Shown here piece after piece: positions 53,317-62,114 of a stretch of 64,000 nt of DNA; position 1 is the first letter of the stretch; each line of letters begins with the position of its first letter. Source of the stretch: Paenibacillus sp. JNUCC32 (GTDB lineage: Bacteria; Bacillota; Bacilli; Paenibacillales; Paenibacillaceae); NCBI RefSeq assembly GCF_014863545.1, contig NZ_CP062260.1, positions 682,001-746,000 of the forward strand. Direction: 5' to 3'. A program made the position numbers and the translations under genes. The notes under the pieces were generated by a model. That model saw only the letters and a list, made by a program, of their open reading frames with translations. It had not been told where the DNA came from and searched no databases.

Positions 53317-53383
53317 TAAGCACAGTACCTAGAGAAAAAACAATATTAGATTAGTTGAAATAAGAGTAAAGCGAGGTGCTGAA

Positions 53384-53908
53384 GTGTATTTTCTCCAAAT
53401 GTCGGGTTTTCCGGGCTCGGGAAAATCAACGCTTGCTAGACGAATTGCCAATATAACTGGGGCTGTCATTGTTGACCATGATATATCTAAAACGGCAATA
53501 TTAAAGTCAACAGAAGGACTTGATATTGAAATGAAACATCTTGGCAAAATTTCATACACGGTTGATTGGGATTTGGTCGAGTTTTATTTATCGCAAGGTC
53601 ATGATGTTATATTTGATGCTCCTTGTTTATATTCGGAGATGCTTGATCAAGGATTGCGATTAGCAAAGAAATATCACGCCAAGTACAAATATATAGAATG
53701 TTACCTTAACGATTACAAGGAAATTAGTAACAGGCTTCAAAATCGAAAACGAATGATAAGCCAAATATCGGAGACGACTGAAGAATCATTTATATCTGGT
53801 TTAAATGAAAGTAAACGACCATTAGACATAAAGTATCTGACTATTGATTCTTCGCAACCCATTGAAAGTTACTTAAACAATGTCTTGGATTATCTAAAGG
53901 AAAAATAA
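53384..53908 (+). CDS. P-loop kinase-like protein (AAA_33/zeta-toxin-like fold)
   Basis: This 174-residue protein has Walker A GFPGSGKST at residues 8-16 and IVDHDISKTAIL (an acidic second motif). After DVIFDAPCLY come Arg-rich helices (ISNRLQNRKR) resembling the lid of small-molecule kinases. The family includes polynucleotide, chloramphenicol and uncharacterised kinases. The substrate is unknown. GTG start with GAGGTG upstream. AT-rich single gene, possibly acquired. Confidence 0.78.
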   Translation: MYFLQMSGFPGSGKSTLARRIANITGAVIVDHDISKTAILKSTEGLDIEMKHLGKISYTVDWDLVEFYLSQGHDVIFDAPCLYSEMLDQGLRLAKKYHAKYKYIECYLNDYKEISNRLQNRKRMISQISETTEESFISGLNESKRPLDIKYLTIDSSQPIESYLNNVLDYLKEK

Positions 53909-53925
53909 TACTAACAACAAAAAGA

Positions 53926-53962
53926 AAAGAGCACCCCGCAAGATCGAAGATCTCTTGGAATG
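53926..53962 (-). terminator. Probable terminator of the osmoprotectant operon
   Basis: On the minus strand CCAAGAGATC..GATCTTG forms a short stem and is followed, after a GC-rich stretch, by a T-rich region. It lies between convergent genes. Confidence 0.4.
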
Positions 53963-53989
53963 CCCCTTAGAATGTACCCTCTATAAACC

Positions 53990-54691
53990 TCAGTTTATAT
54001 TTTGCATTTTCGCAGGCGATGGAGCCGCACCGGCTGACTTCCGTTTGGCCAGATCCAGCTTACGCTGCAGCATGCCGAGCACGATATCCGCAACGATTGC
54101 CAGCACCGCGGCAGGAATGGCGCCTGCAAAAATCCGCAGGGAGTTGTTGCTGTTTAGTCCAGCGTAAATTTCTCGTCCCAGACCGCCTCCTCCCACGAGG
54201 GGAGCGATCGTTACCACGCCGATGGCAATAACGGCCGCGATACGCAGGCCCGACATGATGTACGTCAGCGCCAGCGGAAAACGTACTTTCACGAGCATTT
54301 GGAAGGGGCTCATCCCGATACCTTTTCCCGATTCCAGGTAGCTGGGATCCACCTGTTTTAACCCCACGTACGTATTCCGCGCGATTGGATTCAGGGAATA
54401 CAGGAAGAGTCCCACCATGACCGTTGTCGTTCCGAGTCCCATCCATAACATGAGAACCACGAGCATGGCCAAGCTTGGTACCACCTGTAGAATGTTGGTG
54501 ATAAACAAAATGACCTTGGCCGCCCATTTACTCTTAGAGCAGAGGATGCCAAGCGGCACCCCGACGATGAATGCCAGCCCCAGCCCGATAACCACCATCG
54601 TAATATGCTGGATGAAATACTCCCAGAGCAATTCTTGATTTCGTGATACATACGACAAAAAGTCGGCAAATGTTAAATGTTCACTTTCCAT
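53990..54691 (-). CDS. opuCD: Osmoprotectant ABC transporter permease, OpuCD-like
   Basis: This 233-residue permease has five to six helices, the SKWAAKVILFITNILQVVPSLAML segment and GLGREIYAGLNSNN typical of OpuB/OpuC permeases. It is the last gene of a four-gene operon in the opuCA-CB-CC-CD order. With OpuCB it forms the channel for glycine betaine, choline or carnitine. Confidence 0.88.
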   Translation of the reverse strand: MESEHLTFADFLSYVSRNQELLWEYFIQHITMVVIGLGLAFIVGVPLGILCSKSKWAAKVILFITNILQVVPSLAMLVVLMLWMGLGTTTVMVGLFLYSLNPIARNTYVGLKQVDPSYLESGKGIGMSPFQMLVKVRFPLALTYIMSGLRIAAVIAIGVVTIAPLVGGGGLGREIYAGLNSNNSLRIFAGAIPAAVLAIVADIVLGMLQRKLDLAKRKSAGAAPSPAKMQNIN

Positions 54692-54703
54692 GCTTACCCT
54701 CCT

Positions 54704-55606
54704 TTAGCTTTTCAAGAAGCCCTGCTCTTTCAAGTACGCGATCGCGACCTCACGCTCGCTTTTCTTCTCAATATCCACCTGATAATTAAGCGATATCATC
54801 GTATCTGCATCCAGATGACCGATTAAAGGCGCTATCGTATCCTCAATTTCAGGATGCTTCTTCAAAAGGTCCGAACGCAATACCGGACTTGCATCATAGG
54901 GAGGGAAGAATTGCTGGTCATCCTGAAGCGTCTGCAATTGGTAGGCTTTCAGCCGGGAATCCGTGGAATAGGCCAACACGATATCCACCTGCTCATTGGC
55001 TACCGCGCTGTAGACCAGGCTGATTTCCATGGGGAAGACCTGACCGAATTTGATGTCGTATGCTTTGGAGAATGCCGGATATCCATCCGTACTTCTCTCC
55101 AGCCACGTCGTATCTACCCCAAGCTTCATGGAGGCCATGTCTTTTTTGACGTCGGAAATTTTGGTGTACCCGTTGGCTTCGGCAAGATCCTTTCTTACCG
55201 TGAACGCGTAGGTGTTCTCAAAACCCAGCGGATTCATCCAGGTGAACCCGAAGTGTTCCTGGAATCCCTCTTGTGCCTCCTTCAAGACTTTATCGCGGTC
55301 TTTGGTGCCGCTGATCGGGAAATGGTTGTTGAATATCTCGCCGGTATATAGCGTCGCCATCTGAACGTCGTTTCGCTTCATCGCATTGATGACCAATGAA
55401 CTTGATGCCAGATCCGGGATAACATCCACCTTCAGATCGGTTTGGTCTTCAATCAGCGCTTTATACATTTCAGCAATAATCTTGGTTTCGGTATAGGTTT
55501 GCGTCCCGATGGTAAGGTCGCTTTGAATTCCGCATGCGGAGGTAAAAGCGGCAAGGGCCATCAGGCAGACTAACATCGGTATCCTTTTCAGCTTGTTCAG
55601 TTTCAT
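54704..55606 (-). CDS. opuCC: Osmoprotectant-binding lipoprotein, OpuCC-like
   Basis: The signal peptide ends FTSAC (lipid Cys at residue 25). The mature protein has DLTIGTQTYTETKIIAEMYKALIEDQTDLKV, then NDVQMATLYTGEI, then a C-terminal PPYDASPVLRSDLL segment, all of the OpuAC/OpuCC type; the aromatic box for quaternary ammonium ligands is in this fold. Start 55606 has AAGGAAGG just upstream. An alternative ATG at 55657 overlaps the opuCB stop but would put extra polar residues before the signal peptide. Confidence 0.9.
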   Translation of the reverse strand: MKLNKLKRIPMLVCLMALAAFTSACGIQSDLTIGTQTYTETKIIAEMYKALIEDQTDLKVDVIPDLASSSLVINAMKRNDVQMATLYTGEIFNNHFPISGTKDRDKVLKEAQEGFQEHFGFTWMNPLGFENTYAFTVRKDLAEANGYTKISDVKKDMASMKLGVDTTWLERSTDGYPAFSKAYDIKFGQVFPMEISLVYSAVANEQVDIVLAYSTDSRLKAYQLQTLQDDQQFFPPYDASPVLRSDLLKKHPEIEDTIAPLIGHLDADTMISLNYQVDIEKKSEREVAIAYLKEQGFLKS

Positions 55607-55653
55607 CACGCCTTCCTTGTTCCGTCCCGTCCGCTGTTTACGGTTGAAGTTAA

Positions 55654-56328
55654 TCATATCGCAGCGTCCCGGGTTTGATTCTGATGGTAGTGCTTGCTCA
55701 GCCAGCCCTCCAGCAGACCAAGCAGTCCGTCAGCTACAAGCGCCAACAGAATTGCACCAATGCCACCGATGAATATCATCTCGGGCTTGTTGACCCCAAG
55801 TCCAGATACGATAAGCTGGCCTAACCCACCAGCACCGATCAAGGAAGCCAGGGTTGCCCAGCTGATGATATACACGGTCGTAATGCGGACACCGGACATG
55901 ATGTAAGGAAGCGATAGGGGAAGCTGAATTTTCAAAATCGTTTGTGCGGTGCTGTATCCCATCCCCCTGGCTGAATTGAGCACGCCTTTATCCACGGAGT
56001 GAAAACCGTCATAGGTATTCCGCAGGATGGGCATCAGGGAATACAGAAACAATGCGAGTATGGCCGGCTTCATGCCGATCCCGAGCAGCGGAATCAGAAT
56101 CGCCAGGAGCGCCAGGCTGGGAACCGTCTGAAACAAATTTGCAACGAAAAAGGTGATGCTGTTCAACCAGCCGACCCGGTTGTAGACCAGCAGGATTCCG
56201 ATCGGTACGGCAATCACAGTACCGAGCAGCACGGCAGAGAATGAGAGGACCAGATGCTCTTGCAATGCCTTCAGAATATCCGGATAACGATCCGTGATGA
56301 AGCTCCAAAATGCATTCATATCACTCAC
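55654..56328 (-). CDS. opuCB: Osmoprotectant ABC transporter permease, OpuCB-like
   Basis: This 224-residue permease has AVPIGILLVYNRVGWLNSITFFVANLFQTVPSLALLAILIP and GAGGLGQLIVSGLG, both typical of OpuCB. It overlaps the ATPase gene by eight bases, so the two are co-translated. Pairs with OpuCD. Confidence 0.9.
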   Translation of the reverse strand: MSDMNAFWSFITDRYPDILKALQEHLVLSFSAVLLGTVIAVPIGILLVYNRVGWLNSITFFVANLFQTVPSLALLAILIPLLGIGMKPAILALFLYSLMPILRNTYDGFHSVDKGVLNSARGMGYSTAQTILKIQLPLSLPYIMSGVRITTVYIISWATLASLIGAGGLGQLIVSGLGVNKPEMIFIGGIGAILLALVADGLLGLLEGWLSKHYHQNQTRDAAI

Positions 56329-57484
56329 CCTCTCCGTTCAGCTCCGGAGGAACGATCGTTGGATAAACCTCTGCCAAATGTTTAACGACGCTACCTCTTG
56401 TAATGAGTCCGAGGAACCGATTATTACTGTCGACTACTGGAAGGTTGCTGAGCTGATGGCTGTCCATGATCTCAATAGCCTGGGCAAGGGTGCTTCCCGA
56501 AGCCACGGAAAAACGGACCGGATGCATCACATCCGCCACGGTTTTGCCTTCCTCGCCGTATTGGTCGAGAACCCGGTAGATCGAAACCGCGCCTTGAAGC
56601 TGACGGTTACGATCCACGATCAGCAGCGAATCGACCCGCTTCATTTCCATCATCTTGATGGCTTCAGCCAATCCCCGGCTCGGGAATGCCGTGACCGGAT
56701 TCGTAATCATCACTTCATCCACAAGCGGAATTTCATAGGCGCTTTCATTCTCATTTTGCAGACGTTTCGAACCGATAAAGTCACGCACAAAATCATTTGC
56801 GGGATGCCTTAAAATGCTGTCCGGTTTACCCGTTTGAACCACTTCGCCATCTTTCATCAGAACGATGGTGTCCGCGATTTTAATAGCTTCGTCCATATCA
56901 TGCGTTACAAAAATAATGGTCTTATTGAGCTCCTGCTGAAGCCGGATCAGCTCATCCTGAAGCTGCTCGCGGCTGATGGGATCCAGTGCGGAGAACGGCT
57001 CGTCCATCAGGATGATATCGGGTTCCGCCGCAAGCGCCCGCACGACGCCTACGCGCTGCTGTTGTCCGCCGCTTAGCTCGGATGGATAGCGAGTGCCATA
57101 AATGGTGTGATCCAGTCCGACCATGTCCAACAATTCATTTACTTTTTGATCTGTTTTGTCTTTATCCCACTTCTTCAGACGCGGAACCACGCCCGCGTTC
57201 CTGGATATATTCATATGCGGAAATAAACCAACGCTTTGAATGACATAGCCGATATTGCGCCGCAGTTCAACCGGATTCAATCTGGAGATATCCTGGCCGT
57301 CAATCAGAACTTTGCCCGACGATGGCGTATTAAGCGCGTTGATCAGCTTCATGGTTGTTGATTTGCCGCAGCCGCTCGGACCGATGAGGACGGTAATTTC
57401 CCCTTTTTTGAATTCGAGATTAATGTCCTTCAGCGCGTGAAAGCCATTATCATAAACCTTATTCACATGCTCCAGTACTATCAT
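56321..57484 (-). CDS. opuCA: Osmoprotectant ABC transporter ATPase with CBS domains, OpuCA-like
   Basis: This 387-residue ATPase has Walker A GPSGCGKSTT, Q-loop VIQSVGLFPHMN, signature LSGGQQQRVGV, Walker B ILMDEPFSALDP and H-loop VTHDMDE. After residue about 250 two CBS domains follow (VDSLLIVDRNRQLQGAVS, then LSNLPVVDSNNRFLGLIT), known in OpuA/OpuCA to sense ionic strength or c-di-AMP. First gene of the operon; no promoter could be fixed with confidence. Confidence 0.93.
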   Translation of the reverse strand: MIVLEHVNKVYDNGFHALKDINLEFKKGEITVLIGPSGCGKSTTMKLINALNTPSSGKVLIDGQDISRLNPVELRRNIGYVIQSVGLFPHMNISRNAGVVPRLKKWDKDKTDQKVNELLDMVGLDHTIYGTRYPSELSGGQQQRVGVVRALAAEPDIILMDEPFSALDPISREQLQDELIRLQQELNKTIIFVTHDMDEAIKIADTIVLMKDGEVVQTGKPDSILRHPANDFVRDFIGSKRLQNENESAYEIPLVDEVMITNPVTAFPSRGLAEAIKMMEMKRVDSLLIVDRNRQLQGAVSIYRVLDQYGEEGKTVADVMHPVRFSVASGSTLAQAIEIMDSHQLSNLPVVDSNNRFLGLITRGSVVKHLAEVYPTIVPPELNGEGE

Positions 57485-58258
57485 TCAATCGCCCCTTTGC
57501 AAGCAGTATCCATATTATGCGGAGCATTTGGCATATCATCCATCGGGGACTCAAAAAAGAGTTGAGGAAAAGTATATTGCTGAGTAGGGAAGGCGGCAGC
57601 CTCGTTATGTAGATACAGAAATGAAGCTAAGCAAGTTAGCTCTAAAAGAAATCAAAATGGAATAGGATTAAGCGCATCATCAAGGGGTGGAGAAAACCAA
57701 GAGGAAACCCTGAGGGTATTAACAATTTAAGCCGGCAATCTTTGTTATGGCATAGACTTACATGCCCCAAATTCCACCTTTATATGCATATTAGCTTTCT
57801 AAGCGGTGTGCAATCCCTTATTACATCCATCCGAAGGAAGTATTCCAAGCCTTTTAGCCCCTATTCGTATATAAGGATCATTTGTGTCTTCATCCATGAA
57901 TCCTGATATACCTGTGAGAATCAAGCAGCTACGCCACTGCTTCTCTCAGCCCAAATGGATATATGCAAAATGCGTTTGCAGGCAACGAGTCCTTGTTGAG
58001 TAGGACCGTATAACTGCAACGGTGCAATAATATGTTTTATACATTTACCCACTTTGTCAAGGGATGAAACATGTACATCGAACGATTTTTAAGATTTGGT
58101 CCCTAGGGGCCAGAAGCGTCCTCGGAGGTAGGAGATATCCTGCCAATGGCTGGGAGTATTTACGAAGAGCGCGAATACACGTAATATGGAGGTGCTGATG
58201 AAGTGCGGAGATAAGATGTTAGCTGAAAAATCACCTGAAGCCGGAGAGGATGGAGACC
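57485..58258. other. 774-base gap without a clear gene
   Basis: The left end must hold the opuC promoter. The rest is of mixed composition with short open frames broken by stops, for example a 36-codon plus-strand stretch around 57890-58005 without a start signal. At 58187-58195 a GGAGGTGCTG site precedes an ATG (58199) opening a 47-codon frame that runs out of phase into the next gene. No RNA or repeat recognised. Confidence 0.6.
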
Positions 58259-58873
58259 ATGAAATTAGAGATTTTAACGGTGCCCTCGTTTTGGAAAACG
58301 GAAATGAAACAAAAATATTATCAACTTCAAGAGGACAATAGTAAATTGGTTGTTCTGTTTCCTGGAAAAAACTATCCCTGTGATAAGCCCATTCTACATT
58401 TTGCTGGAACTTCCGCGATTCAAAGTGGTTATGACTTAATGGTACTTGAATATGGATATCAAGCCGCGAGAACGGATTTGGATATTCATGATCTGCAAAG
58501 AGTAATAGAAGAGTGCCACGAATCGGTTCAACGAATCATAAGCAAGTATAAAGAGGTTGTTTTTATTAGTAAGAGCATAGGCACAATCGTCGCTGGAGAA
58601 GTTCATGAAAAACTTGAAATGCCAGTAAAACATCTATTTTTGACGCCGATTAAAGACACCATTCACTATATCAACAGGTTTAAGGGACTTGTGGTTTATG
58701 GTTCGAAGGATGAAGTGTTTAATCATGAACTTGCCAACCAAGTTATACTAGACAAGGCCACAGAGGTCATCGAAATTCCTAATGCCAACCATTCTTTAGA
58801 GACCAATCATGCTTCGGAAAGCGTTGAGGTTTTAAGCAAACTGGTAGGGATATATACGAATTTTCTAAATTAG
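58259..58873 (+). CDS. Alpha/beta-hydrolase family protein
   Basis: This 204-residue single-domain hydrolase has a first strand KLVVLFPGKNYPCDKP, nucleophile elbow FISKSIGTI (Ser-Lys-Ser-Ile-Gly, first Gly of GxSxG replaced by Ser), acidic residue in YGSKDEVF and His in NANHSLE, so a Ser-Asp-His triad is plausible. Substrate unknown. ATG 58259 is preferred because GGAGAGGA ends just before; the ATG at 58250 abuts the site. AT-rich, and followed by repeat R4, like the cassette genes near 40 kb. Confidence 0.78.
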   Translation: MKLEILTVPSFWKTEMKQKYYQLQEDNSKLVVLFPGKNYPCDKPILHFAGTSAIQSGYDLMVLEYGYQAARTDLDIHDLQRVIEECHESVQRIISKYKEVVFISKSIGTIVAGEVHEKLEMPVKHLFLTPIKDTIHYINRFKGLVVYGSKDEVFNHELANQVILDKATEVIEIPNANHSLETNHASESVEVLSKLVGIYTNFLN

Positions 58874-58908
58874 AGTAAGTTCTGTATGAAAAACAAGACG
58901 AATTTGTC

Positions 58909-58993
58909 TAACACCAAATTCACGATTCGAGACATTCGTCCCTCGTCCGGCAGTGAAGCTATTATATTAGTTCTCGAGTTCGTGATAACAACG
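58909..58993 (+). repeat. Hairpin repeat copy R4 (short form)
   Basis: Starts TAACACCAAATTCACGATTC and ends TCTCGAGTTCGTGAT, whose outer arms are complementary (ATTCACGATTCGAGA against TCTCGAGTTCGTGAT with few mismatches). It contains CGTCCCTCGTCCGGCAG as in R3. It lies 36 bases after the hydrolase stop. Confidence 0.65.
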
Positions 58994-59092
58994 TTTTGTA
59001 AGATAGCTGCGTACAATACATTTGAAACGCTACTGTAAAAATAAACTAATAAAATCCTATAAAACCGTTATAAAATGAGTTATACTGAGGTA

Positions 59093-59218
59093 AGAATGAG
59101 TAAGGAGCCGTGCGGGAACACGACTCCAGAGTACAATAACTGCATAAAGAGCAGTCGGCCACACTAGTTAGGTCGAGAAATAGACCGTTACCTTAGCCAG
59201 GGCGGTCTATTTCTTTTT
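59093..59218 (+). ncRNA. Candidate antisense antitoxin RNA of a type I toxin-antitoxin pair
   Basis: A TATACT (59081-59086) could start a rightward RNA near 59093 ending at the hairpin GAAATAGACCG (59177-59187) / CGGTCTATTTC (59203-59213) with a T-run. There is no open frame. It overlaps the 3' end of the leftward toxin transcript at the shared terminator, as in TxpA/RatA- and BsrG/SR4-like loci. The -35 is weak; the exact start is inferred. Confidence 0.5.
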
Positions 59219-59219
59219 C
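59177..59219. terminator. Bidirectional terminator shared by toxin mRNA and antisense RNA
   Basis: The 11-base perfect stem GAAATAGACCG / CGGTCTATTTC has a T-run on the right. On the left strand the stem begins inside the last toxin codons. Confidence 0.75.
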
Positions 59220-59290
59220 ATGTAGGTGAGCAATGCCAAAATGAACATGCCGAACATGAACATTAAGGAGATAGCATCTTTGACCTCCAT
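59207..59290 (-). CDS. Putative holin-like toxin, 27 residues (type I TA toxin)
   Basis: The peptide is MEVKDAISLMFMFGMF followed by ILALLTYMKKK: a single membrane helix with an acidic N-terminus and a Lys-rich end, the signature of Bacillales holin-like toxins. Start ATG 59290 lies eight bases from GGGAGG; another ATG at 59296 is too close. The ribosome site is inside a hairpin (CTCCC-CGAA-GGGAG), which would limit translation. An extended -10 (TGTTATAAT, 59362-59354) lies upstream. Too short for most gene finders. Confidence 0.72.
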   Translation of the reverse strand: MEVKDAISLMFMFGMFILALLTYMKKK

Positions 59291-59353
59291 GGGCATCACC
59301 TCCCTTCGGGGAGATTAGCCGACCGCCCTTATAGCCGATTATTGTACTAGAAA

Positions 59354-59362
59354 ATTATAACA
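59354..59362 (-). promoter_or_regulatory. Extended -10 promoter of the toxin gene
   Basis: TG-T-TATAAT on the minus strand, about 65 bases upstream of the toxin start. No good -35, which the TGN extension can compensate. Confidence 0.5.
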
Positions 59363-59468
59363 TATAAAACCAGAACACATATCATTGAAATACTAATAAT
59401 TGGAATACATAAGTTTGTAGATACAGAAACGTTTAGAGAAATGACCCAAACCATGTAAGGAGAACAAC

Positions 59469-60017
59469 ATGCCTCAATTCCCCCTATTAGAAACGGAAAG
59501 ATTGGTATTAAGACAAATTAAACCAGAGGATTCTAGAGACATCTTTCATTATTTCTCTATGGACACCGTTACGAAATTTTATGATGTGGAGAGTTTTACG
59601 CATATTGAACAAGCAGAAGAACTGATTCGTAGATGGAATCAAAGGTTTGAAAACTATCAGGCCATTCGTTGGGGAATCACTTTACGGTCGGAAAGCAGAG
59701 TCATTGGAACATGCGGATATCATGGTTGGATGAAACATCACTATAAAGCTGAGATTGGATATGAGCTGGCACCAGAATATTGGCGGCAAGGTTACATGAC
59801 GGAGGCGATTCAGAAGATCATGGAGTTCGGATTTAACCATCTTGAATTAAACCGGATTGAAGCATTCGTAGAGCCAGAGAATACGGCATCAAGAAAGTTG
59901 CTGGAGAAGATGGGATTAAATGAAGAAGGGACATTGAAGCAGCACTTTTATTGGAGGAATCAATTTGTTGATACGGTCATCTATGCATTACTTAAAAGAG
60001 ATTTTCAAGCGCGTTAA
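59469..60017 (+). CDS. GNAT-family N-acetyltransferase (RimJ/RimL-like)
   Basis: This 182-residue protein starts ETERLVLRQIKPEDSRDIF, as RimJ/RimL-type enzymes do, and has the acetyl-CoA loop region YELAPEYWRQGYMTEAI with the Q/RxxGxG-like turn (R-Q-G-Y-M) and the C-terminal NTASRKLLEKMGLNEEGTL. Members acetylate protein N-termini, antibiotics or small amines; the acceptor is unknown. AAGGAGA precedes the ATG. Confidence 0.92.
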   Translation: MPQFPLLETERLVLRQIKPEDSRDIFHYFSMDTVTKFYDVESFTHIEQAEELIRRWNQRFENYQAIRWGITLRSESRVIGTCGYHGWMKHHYKAEIGYELAPEYWRQGYMTEAIQKIMEFGFNHLELNRIEAFVEPENTASRKLLEKMGLNEEGTLKQHFYWRNQFVDTVIYALLKRDFQAR

Positions 60018-60107
60018 GTAGTGGTTTGATGCATCAGTGAATTATGTTGTTTACACACGATGTTGAAATGAAGGGAATCCCAATTTATATAAGGAGGCTG
60101 CGGGGAA

Positions 60108-60461
60108 ATGAGCGTACTTAAGAAATTAAGAAATGACTATGTCATTTGGCATGCCAACCGGGTTAAGTTACCTGAACGCACACCGGGCAACATCGTCAGA
60201 AAAAAAGCTGTTTTTTCCGGTAAGGTGCAGAAGGTAGGATTTCGCTTGGAAATATATTGCATCGCTCGAAGAATGAATTTAACGGGATGGGTGAGAAATT
60301 TACAGGATGGAAGTGTGGAAGCGGAATTTCAAGGGGAAGCGTCACAAATTGATTTTCTGGTCCGTTGCATGCGTTCATTGAAACGGGCGTCCGTAAAGAA
60401 GGTGACGGTAGCTGATCTGCCTATTAAAGAGGAAGAAGAAAGCTTTATGATCGCAGAATAA
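60108..60461 (+). CDS. Acylphosphatase-domain protein
   Basis: Acylphosphatases hydrolyse carboxyl-phosphate bonds in metabolites such as carbamoyl phosphate. Within this 117-residue protein, residues about 32-110 carry the domain: FSGKVQKVGFRLEI with the catalytic Arg (GFR) and GWVRNLQDGSVEAEFQG with the catalytic Asn. A 31-residue basic N-terminal extension is longer than in classical enzymes of about 90 residues. AAGGAGG precedes the ATG. Monocistronic with a terminator. Confidence 0.9.
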   Translation: MSVLKKLRNDYVIWHANRVKLPERTPGNIVRKKAVFSGKVQKVGFRLEIYCIARRMNLTGWVRNLQDGSVEAEFQGEASQIDFLVRCMRSLKRASVKKVTVADLPIKEEEESFMIAE

Positions 60462-60552
60462 AATACATGCAGCAAGCCCCGGATTCATCATGGGGAATGA
60501 TTTGTACATTGCGGAAGAGGATGGAATCTATGAAATCCCGAACCTCTTATTC

Positions 60553-60596
60553 AAGGACCGTGCTGTTGGCATTGCCGGCAGGCGGTCTTTTTTTAT
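60553..60596 (+). terminator. Terminator after the acylphosphatase gene
   Basis: GGACCG/CGGTC closes an inner CTGTTGGC/GCCGGCAG stem, followed by seven T residues. Confidence 0.85.
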
Positions 60597-60682
60597 TGAA
60601 TGGAATTTGGCGCTGCGGGACCGTTTTATAGTAAGCTGATATCAGTATGAATTTATAACTTGGGAACTGTGAGGACATGAAG

Positions 60683-61867
60683 ATGACAAAGAAGCTGTAT
60701 TACGAATCCGCTTATACCCGGGAGTGGGAGACACGAATCACGCAGAAGCTGGAACGGGAGGACGGGACCTACCTGGTACTGGAAGAGACGGCCTTTTATC
60801 CGCATGGCGGAGGACAACCCTGTGATCTCGGGTGGATCGATAAAATCCCGGTTCTTGATGTCGTTCAGGAGGACGGAGAGATACTGCATAAAATTGAACG
60901 TTTTCCGGAGAGGGAAGAGGTAACCTGCCGGCTGGATTGGGACAGAAGGTTCGACCATATGCAGCATCATAGCGGTCAGCACCTGCTGTCGGCCATGTGT
61001 CTGCAGGTATGCGAGGCGGAGACGCTCAGCTTCCACCTGGGTCAGGATTATGCCACCATCGATATCGCCCGATCGGATCTGCCTCAGCATCAGCTGATGA
61101 TGCTGGAGCTGGAAGTCAACGACCAGATTTACCTTAATCGACAGGTAACGAATTATGTTGTGAGCCGGGAGCAGGCGGCCGGCCTGCCGCTGGTGAAGCA
61201 GCCGAAGGTAACCGACGATATTCGGATCGTTGAAATCGAAGGTATCGAATATAACGCATGCGGCGGCACCCATGTCTCGGCAACGGGTGAGATCGGCATG
61301 ATCAAGCTGCTGAGAGCAGAGAAACAGAAGGGACATATGCGTCTTTATTTTAAGTGCGGGTATCGGGCGTTGAAAGAATTTAATGCCGGAATGGAGATCC
61401 TCGGAAGCCTGTCAGCCAGGTTCAATACGGCAAAGGAAGAGATTCTGGACCGGATTGCCAAATGGGATCAGGAGCAGAAGCAGCTCCAAGCTGAACTAAA
61501 CGCAGTGAAGGCCGAGAATGACGCTTACCTGGCCGGGAAGCTGTTGGCTGAGCGCCAAGGCAGACTGGTCAAACATGTTTTTGCGGACAAGCCGATGAAG
61601 GATATGCAGAACTTGGCAGCCAAGCTTACCGAACAAGCCGAGGTTATCGTGCTTTTTGCGTCCAACTCGGACCATAAGGTGGTTCTCGCCCAAGGAGGGG
61701 AGAGCGGACCTGCTTGCGGTGCTTTTTTCAAACAGCATCTGGCCGATTATCGAGGAAAAGGCGGGGGCAGCGATAAGATTGCCCAAGCTGGTTTTAGCAC
61801 CGTGGAGGATGCCATGGCATTTTACCGGTTTACGGCGCAATCATTAGGTCAGCCAGAAGAGGAATAA
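60683..61867 (+). CDS. Alanyl-tRNA editing protein, AlaX-L type with DHHA1 domain
   Basis: It hydrolyses mischarged Ser- or Gly-tRNA(Ala) in trans. The 394-residue protein has the second-additional-domain start (YPHGGGQPCDLG) and the zinc site His residues in MQHHSGQHLLSA and the Cys/His in ACGGTHVSATGEIG. It then has a coiled linker and a DHHA1 domain (ASNSDHKVVLAQGG, then GKGGGSDKIAQAG) used for tRNA binding and dimerisation in AlaRS. The aminoacylation domain is absent. ATG 60683 has GTGAGG at eight bases; ATG 60677 is too close. Confidence 0.93.
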   Translation: MTKKLYYESAYTREWETRITQKLEREDGTYLVLEETAFYPHGGGQPCDLGWIDKIPVLDVVQEDGEILHKIERFPEREEVTCRLDWDRRFDHMQHHSGQHLLSAMCLQVCEAETLSFHLGQDYATIDIARSDLPQHQLMMLELEVNDQIYLNRQVTNYVVSREQAAGLPLVKQPKVTDDIRIVEIEGIEYNACGGTHVSATGEIGMIKLLRAEKQKGHMRLYFKCGYRALKEFNAGMEILGSLSARFNTAKEEILDRIAKWDQEQKQLQAELNAVKAENDAYLAGKLLAERQGRLVKHVFADKPMKDMQNLAAKLTEQAEVIVLFASNSDHKVVLAQGGESGPACGAFFKQHLADYRGKGGGSDKIAQAGFSTVEDAMAFYRFTAQSLGQPEEE

Positions 61868-61991
61868 GCGATCCGATTAGCAGAAGCCGTTCCTCAGCAG
61901 TATGCTTGATGCTAATGTCGAGCATGAACGAAGAATGCACACATGAGGTGAACAGGGGATTCAGTTTCGGCTAGCGAACAGAAGGTACCCT

Positions 61992-62030
61992 CGGGGCTCG
62001 GCTTTCATTGATAAAGGCCGGGCCCCGTCC
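61992..62030 (+). terminator. Terminator after the AlaX-type gene
   Basis: CGGGGCTCGGCTTT pairs with AAAGGCCGGGCCCCG; the T-run is short (TCCTGTTT). Confidence 0.65.
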
Positions 62031-62114
62031 TGTTTCGAGTTCTCTATGCCTCAGTCAGAAAGCACAATGCAATTAAGTCGGGTACTAGTGGATACCAATA
62101 TCATGATCTGTATC

